Shown here: piece by piece, positions 6,806 to 7,461 of the stretch
How positions within the stretch are numbered: position 1 is the first letter of the stretch
Layout: every line of letters starts with the position of its first letter
Source of the DNA: a bacterium
Lineage (GTDB): Bacteria > Patescibacteriota > Minisyncoccia > Phycocordibacterales > 2-02-FULL-43-11
NCBI GenBank assembly: GCA_021814895.1
Contig: JAKAHN010000028.1
Location: 1-7,461 of the forward strand
Direction: 5' to 3'
DNA: 7,461 nucleotides
Made by a program: the position numbers and the translations under genes
Notes under the pieces: generated by a model
What the model was told of the DNA's origin: nothing
Database searches by the model: none
The model's input: the letters and a program-made list of their open reading frames with translations, nothing else

Positions 6806-6811
6806 AGTATA
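6806..6811 (-). promoter_or_regulatory. Candidate -10 box for dnaK
   Basis: TATACT on the minus strand matches the -10 consensus at five of six positions and would give a leader of about 28 nt. A possible -35, TCGTTA (6829-6834, spacing 17), is weak. No CIRCE operator (TTAGCACTC-N9-GAGTGCTAA) is present around it, so HrcA control is not supported by the sequence. The leader has no Shine-Dalgarno match. Confidence 0.4.
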
Positions 6812-6816
6812 AAACT

Positions 6817-6880
6817 CCAAATTCCAAATAACGATTTCCAAACAAATTCGAAGCACTAAATCCTAAATTCCAAACAACGC
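6817..6880. repeat. Degenerate G-poor repeats upstream of dnaK
   Basis: AAATTCCAAA occurs at 6819-6828 and 6865-6874. Related pieces occur between (TTTCCAAACAAATTCGAAG around 6835-6852, and AAATCCTAAATTCC). The plus strand has very few G residues from 6811 to 6900 (six in 90). This looks like decayed short-unit repeat DNA, not a gene. Apart from the dnaK promoter, nothing else is seen in 6772-6952. Confidence 0.5.
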
Positions 6881-6952
6881 AAAACATTGATAAATTGAAC
6901 ACTTCTATGATATCACTTTTATCAGTCCCGAACTCTTGAACTTTTAAACAAT

Positions 6953-7135
6953 ATGAATACCAAAAGAATACTCTGGATTATCGGAATCGGTTTAGGATGT
7001 TCTATAGGAACGCTCCTTTATCACATCCTTATTTCATTAGCACTATTCCTTTTGCTCCGCATTCGTGTGGAGTTTTTTCTTTACCCTTTAACTTTTTGTA
7101 ATCAAAAAGTTAATAAGGTTGCCCGAATTTCCTAG
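6953..7135 (+). CDS. Doubtful small hydrophobic ORF (60 aa)
   Basis: An ATG-started frame encodes MNTKRILWIIGIGLGCSIGT, then a second hydrophobic run to about residue 36, then a polar tail. Lys4-Arg5 followed by hydrophobic residues looks like a small membrane protein or signal anchor. Against this, a strong intrinsic terminator lies inside the frame (7055-7083), so most transcripts would lack the stop codon, and the tail crosses an AT-rich hairpin. Either only the first 34 or so codons once belonged to a gene with a later frameshift, or the frame is chance and the terminator ends a non-coding RNA. The start has no Shine-Dalgarno sequence and no -10 at 6-7 nt. Confidence 0.25.
   Translation: MNTKRILWIIGIGLGCSIGTLLYHILISLALFLLLRIRVEFFLYPLTFCNQKVNKVARIS
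7055..7083 (+). terminator. Rho-independent terminator, plus strand
   Basis: CTCCGCA (7055-7061) pairs with TGTGGAG (7066-7072) over seven base pairs, one of them G-U, around a TTCG loop (7062-7065). TTTTTTCTTT follows at once. This is the clearest intrinsic terminator in the window. No confident gene lies upstream of it on this strand, since dnaK runs the other way. A transcript must therefore start between about 6772 and 7040, if the element is in use. Confidence 0.75.
7088..7113. repeat. AT-rich perfect hairpin, 11-bp arms
   Basis: TTAACTTTTTG (7088-7098) and CAAAAAGTTAA (7103-7113) are exact reverse complements with a TAAT loop. It sits 5 nt after the plus-strand terminator. With only two G-C pairs per stem and no following T-run it is a weak terminator at best. 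Confidence 0.6.
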
Positions 7136-7158
7136 AGCCTAGCGCCTAAAGCCTAGTG
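7131..7158. repeat. Four-unit heptamer tandem repeat (CCTARNG)
   Basis: Consecutive units are CCTAGAG (7131), CCTAGCG (7138), CCTAAAG (7145) and CCTAGTG (7152). A partial reverse-complement echo follows: GGCGCT at 7168-7173 and CTCTAG at 7172-7177 mirror AGCGCC (7141-7146) and CTAGAG (7132-7137). The last codons and the TAG stop (7146-7148) of the right-edge minus-strand frame fall within it. Confidence 0.75.
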
Positions 7159-7461
7159 TCTATACTCGGCGCTCTAGTCATTTGACTGACAAAAAAAGTT
7201 TCAATGGTTGAAAAATAAGAACTGGAAATAGAATGTACTAAGTATAAAGTATCAGGTATTATTAATTTAGCAGAAAAAACCGGTAAGTATTTTGTGGAAG
7301 TCTGACTTCCACAAACTGTCTGTGGAAGTCTGACTTCCACAAAAATTGGTTCAACTCTTATTAACTTCCCATAGAAGCGTCCGTTTCTTTCGCAAACCAA
7401 AAAATAAGCACGAAAAAACTGCCCTTTTTCATTTTGAATTATTTTCTCAACTAGATCGGAA
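7146..7461 (-). CDS. C-terminal part of an unidentified protein, interrupted by palindromic repeats (partial at right edge)
   Basis: A minus-strand frame is open from the right edge to TAG at 7146-7148 (about 104 residues visible) and contains no ATG before its middle, so its start lies outside the window. The first part, SDLVEKIIQNEKGQFFRAYF followed by LVCERNGRFYGKLIRVEPI, looks like real protein: balanced charged and hydrophobic residues and a plausible strand pattern. The middle (VEVRLPQTVCGSQTST) is encoded by two copies of a 21-nt palindrome in different frames, followed by KYLPVFSAKL. The last 45 or so residues are Ser/Thr-rich and low in charge, and the end is encoded by heptamer repeats, so the true gene end may have been lost and the frame extended through repeat DNA. 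No family recognised. Confidence 0.45.
   Translation of the reverse strand, partial: SDLVEKIIQNEKGQFFRAYFLVCERNGRFYGKLIRVEPIFVEVRLPQTVCGSQTSTKYLPVFSAKLIIPDTLYLVHSISSSYFSTIETFFVSQMTRAPSIDTRL
7291..7315. repeat. Palindromic element copy 1 (12-bp arms)
   Basis: TTTGTGGAAGTC (7291-7302), a central T (7303) and GACTTCCACAAA (7304-7315) form a perfect odd-length palindrome. Its 21-nt core (7293-7313) is identical to copy 2, which starts 28 nt further on. Confidence 0.85.
7321..7341. repeat. Palindromic element copy 2 (10-bp arms)
   Basis: TGTGGAAGTC (7321-7330), a central T (7331) and GACTTCCACA (7332-7341) repeat the core of copy 1 exactly and in the same orientation. Copies are separated by 7 nt (AACTGTC). 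The single-base centre and arm size resemble the 15-nt half-units of the palindrome at 4815-4848. Confidence 0.85.

Noticed and set aside
6772..6930. CIRCE/HrcA operator upstream of dnaK
   Set aside because: No TTAGCACTC-N9-GAGTGCTAA or close variant is found.
6772..7145. tRNA or other structured RNA gene
   Set aside because: No cloverleaf, CCA end or recognisable RNA family signature was found on either strand; only the terminator hints at a transcript.
7291..7341. Two regularly spaced palindromes as a minimal CRISPR array
   Set aside because: The intervening segment is only 7 nt, the repeats are near-perfect palindromes without spacers, and no cas gene is present.
7146..7400. The right-edge frame beginning at an internal TTG (7400) as a complete gene
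   Set aside because: The frame is open and protein-like upstream of that codon to the window edge, so the TTG is more likely an internal leucine and the gene partial.
1..7461. Alternative genetic code with TGA as glycine or tryptophan
   Set aside because: The eight complete genes contain no in-frame TGA and encode Gly and Trp by standard codons; absence of TGA stops alone is not enough.

Overview
The window reads as ordinary chromosomal DNA from a small-genome bacterium, most plausibly of the Candidate Phyla Radiation (Patescibacteria/Parcubacteria type). This assignment is an inference. It rests on the AT-rich composition, compact housekeeping genes, no recognisable Shine-Dalgarno sequence before any start, exclusive TAA/TAG stops in the eight complete genes, and intergenic DNA rich in small palindromes and short degenerate repeats. 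The standard bacterial code fits: no gene needs TGA read as an amino acid.

Layout. At the left edge, the last codons of an unidentified plus-strand gene (2-82) converge on a block of six minus-strand genes. In transcription order these are glutamate dehydrogenase (4216-2945), a GpsA-like glycerol-3-phosphate dehydrogenase (2918-2031), a membrane-anchored PEBP/YbhB-like protein (2013-1447), a DUF167 protein (1446-1219), a ribosome hibernation factor (1163-798) and a membrane-anchored cyclophilin (778-155). Gaps are 0-55 nt, but -10 elements inside the gaps suggest several transcription units. A plus-strand membrane protein (4305-4799) diverges from glutamate dehydrogenase. It converges with an orphan dnaK (6771-4861), and the two 3' ends share a 34-nt perfect palindrome. 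Upstream of dnaK, about 375 nt hold degenerate repeats, a doubtful small hydrophobic ORF, a clear plus-strand terminator, an AT-rich hairpin and a heptamer tandem repeat. At the right edge a minus-strand open frame enters from outside the window and carries two copies of a 21-nt palindrome.

How the genes fit together. There is a proteostasis and dormancy theme (DnaK, cyclophilin, hibernation factor) next to small-molecule redox enzymes (Gdh, GpsA). No defence system, CRISPR array, insertion sequence or clearly new multi-gene system is visible. The points most worth following are good -10 boxes placed 6-7 nt before ATG, which implies leaderless mRNAs; the two palindrome families, one lying inside an open reading frame; and the 12-bp tandem duplication that gives dnaK two in-frame stops.
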